Below are positions 15,782 through 17,345 of a stretch of DNA of 17,345 nucleotides, in pieces; within the stretch, counting starts at the first letter, position 1, and the number at the start of each line of letters is the position of its first letter. The DNA lies in assembly GCA_040882265.1 (NCBI GenBank), contig JBBEBO010000148.1:1-17345 (forward strand). Direction: 5' to 3'. The notes under the pieces are model-generated. The model did not search any database. It saw only the letters and a program-made list of their open reading frames with translations, and was not told the origin of the DNA. This DNA comes from Brumimicrobium sp040882265 (GTDB lineage: Bacteria > Bacteroidota > Bacteroidia > Flavobacteriales_D > Crocinitomicaceae). A program made the position numbers and the translations under genes.

Positions 15782-16693
15782 ATGGAATTTATTGATTATT
15801 ACAAGGTTTTGGGTGTCTCTAAGCAAGCTACAGAAAAAGAAATAAAAGCTGCGTATCGCAAGTTGGCCAGAAAATATCATCCAGACTTAAATCCAAATAA
15901 CAAGGAAGCGGAGAAGAAATTTAAACAGCTTAATGAAGCGAATGAAGTTTTAAGTGATCCTGAGAAAAGAAAAAAGTACGATGAATTCGGAAAAGATTGG
16001 AAACATGCAGACGAATTCAAGAAAGCCCGCGAACAACAGAAGCAACAACGAGCTCAATACAATACTAGTTCGCAGTCTGGTCATGAAGAATTCTCAGGAG
16101 ATTTTTCCGACTTTTTCGAGTCAATGTTTGGCGCTGGTGGGGGAAGTAGAAGAGGAGGACAAACAAAATTTAGAGGTCAGGATTTAAATGCTGAATTGCA
16201 GTTGAATCTGAAGGATGTTTATACTTCTCAAAAACACACTTTGACGGTAAATGGAAATAACATTCGTTTAACCTTTCCTGCAGGTATTGAAAATGGTCAG
16301 GTTATCAAAATAAGCGGATACGGCGCTCCTGGCGTTAATGGTGGGCCAAACGGAGATTTGTACATTACATTTTCTATAAAGAATAATACTCAGTTTAAAC
16401 GAGAAGGCAAAAATTTATATACCACTGCGGATTTGGATCTCTATACTGCATTGTTGGGTGGAGACGTTATGATCGACACATTTGACGGAAAAGTAAAACT
16501 CAAAGTAGTTTCAGGAACTCAATCGGGTACAAAAGTAAAGTTGAAAGGGAAAGGTTTTCCTGTCTACAAAAAGGAGAATGAGTTTGGTGATTTGTATGTT
16601 ACATATCAAGTGGAACTGCCTACGAATTTAACCGATAAGGAAAAAGAGTTGTTTACAGAACTAAAAAAAATGAGAAAGAATGGAGACAAATAA
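15782..16693 (+). CDS. cbpA: CbpA-type DnaJ co-chaperone (J domain plus C-terminal substrate domains, no zinc finger)
   Basis: 303 residues. The J domain occupies about 5-69 (DYYKVLGVSKQAT ... KRKKYDEFG) with the HPD motif (33-35) that stimulates the ATPase of DnaK. A Gln/Lys-rich linker and a Gly/Phe region (about 104-132, FESMFGAGGG) follow. Then come the two C-terminal beta domains (about 133-280) with ITFSIKNNTQFKREG (194-208). There are no CxxCxGxG repeats, which separates it from DnaJ proper and places it with CbpA. The start at 15782 is forced, since an ATG at 15775 hits a stop after six codons. Its last 14 nt overlap cbpM. Role: delivery of unfolded proteins to DnaK, probably in stress or stationary phase. 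Confidence 0.93.
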   Translation: MEFIDYYKVLGVSKQATEKEIKAAYRKLARKYHPDLNPNNKEAEKKFKQLNEANEVLSDPEKRKKYDEFGKDWKHADEFKKAREQQKQQRAQYNTSSQSGHEEFSGDFSDFFESMFGAGGGSRRGGQTKFRGQDLNAELQLNLKDVYTSQKHTLTVNGNNIRLTFPAGIENGQVIKISGYGAPGVNGGPNGDLYITFSIKNNTQFKREGKNLYTTADLDLYTALLGGDVMIDTFDGKVKLKVVSGTQSGTKVKLKGKGFPVYKKENEFGDLYVTYQVELPTNLTDKEKELFTELKKMRKNGDK

Positions 16694-16976
16694 TTTGGTA
16701 CTCGTTGAAAAGTGCTGTTCAAACTTGGAAGTAGAATATGCATTCATCAACTCCTTAAATGATACTGGGTTAATTGAATTAATCATTTTGGATGATAAAA
16801 AATATATTTCAGTTGACCATTTAAAAAGAGTCGAAAGAGCGATTCATTTCCATTATGAGTTGAATATTAATATCGAAGGTATTGATGTAATTCACAATTT
16901 ACTGGATCAGATTGATGATTTACAAGAGGAGTTGAGGGTTGCAAAGAATAGGTTGAGATTGTATGAGTCTGAATAA
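16680..16976 (+). CDS. cbpM: CbpM-type chaperone modulator (MerR-like fold)
   Basis: 98 residues, the usual CbpM length. The front half has the winged-helix-like pattern (LVEKCCSNLEVEYAFINSL, 8-26; GLIELIILDDKKYISVDHL, 30-48). The middle has an Arg/Glu/His-rich helix, and the end is a coiled-coil helix (DQIDDLQEELRVAKNRLR, 76-93). In E. coli, CbpM binds the J domain of CbpA and blocks its work with DnaK. The gene starts 14 nt inside cbpA in another frame, so the two are co-translated, which matches the known pairing. Sequence similarity of CbpM is low across phyla, so the call leans on length, layout and neighbour. It is not expected to be a DNA-binding MerR regulator. Confidence 0.82.
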   Translation: METNNLVLVEKCCSNLEVEYAFINSLNDTGLIELIILDDKKYISVDHLKRVERAIHFHYELNINIEGIDVIHNLLDQIDDLQEELRVAKNRLRLYESE

Positions 16977-17345
16977 ATGCAAGATACCCCAATTTACAAT
17001 TTTCTCTATTAACTTATTCTAGCGCATTAATTATACAGAAATATTCTATACGATATGTTTTTTCCAGAGAATCGTTGAAACTGTAATAGTAGAGTTTTTA
17101 CCCTCAACAAGAAGTCTTGAGTTATGGTTTGATGGCTCCTTTGTAAAATTTCAATTTAGTCTAAGTAAATAATCTGCTCATACAGACAAAAATATATACT
17201 CAAAGAAGGCTTCAATTAATAGTGAGTAAATTTCCAAAATAAATAGAAGTACAAATCTGTAAATTAACATTTTGAATACCTAACAGTCTGTTTTTAACAA
17301 ATAAATTAACATATTTCGTACAAAAAAAGTTAAATAATTTGCTTT
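16977..17345. other. AT-rich non-coding end of the window
   Basis: 369 bases after cbpM hold no open frame of useful length on either strand, and no RNA gene or clear hairpin terminator that I can recognise. A weak TAATTTG (about 17334-17340) near the edge could belong to the promoter of a gene beyond the window, but no proper -33 partner is visible. Confidence 0.5.

Noticed and set aside
15653..15880. 75-codon minus-strand frame overlapping the cbpA start
   Set aside because: Overlaps the cbpA promoter and J-domain codons; no recognisable product.
16680..16976. MerR-family copper regulator (CueR-like)
   Set aside because: No metal-binding cysteine loop at the C-terminus, and the 14-nt overlap with a CbpA gene fits CbpM.

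Overview
The window looks like a chromosomal segment of a Bacteroidota bacterium, probably a Flavobacteriales-type organism. The evidence is an AT-rich sequence, a type IX secretion (T9SS) C-terminal sorting domain, two exact matches to the Bacteroidota promoter pattern TTTG-N19-TAnnTTTG, a HYC_CC_PP family protein, and a CusB-type adaptor ending in a DUF3347 domain. I cannot fix the genus. Most genes are on the minus strand; only the two chaperone genes at the right end are on the plus strand.

Left part (1-2144): a partial minus-strand gene for a membrane-anchored TPR/coiled-coil protein with a C-terminal SpoIIE-type PP2C phosphatase domain. Its C-terminal end lies outside the window. A gap of about 470 bases follows with no convincing gene; a strong intrinsic terminator lies at its right end.

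Surface operon (5824 down to 2618, minus): a small T9SS-sorted protein, an outer-membrane beta-barrel protein, and a 679-residue collagen-like fibre protein ending in an S74 self-cleaving intramolecular chaperone domain. Spacers are about 10 nt. The unit has its own consensus promoter (5847-5877) and ends at the terminator (2563-2592). It probably builds or displays a surface fibre, but its function is unknown and it is the least explained system here.

Copper operon (15516 down to 6102, minus): a Cys/His-rich HYC_CC_PP protein, a CusA-type RND pump, a TolC-like outer-membrane factor, a CopB-type P1B ATPase and a CusB-type adaptor. The four transport genes are separated by 2-11 nt or overlap by 4 nt. 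Together they would move Cu(I)/Ag(I) from cytoplasm to periplasm (ATPase) and from periplasm to outside (adaptor, pump and outer-membrane channel). All three Met positions of the CusA metal site are present. No obvious metal-responsive regulator gene is in the window. An isolated GC-rich perfect palindrome lies just past the last gene.

Right end (15782-16976, plus): a CbpA-type DnaJ co-chaperone overlapping its modulator CbpM, divergent from the copper operon. The shared intergenic region holds a promoter on each side and a dyad almost exactly midway. The last 369 bases contain no gene I can support.
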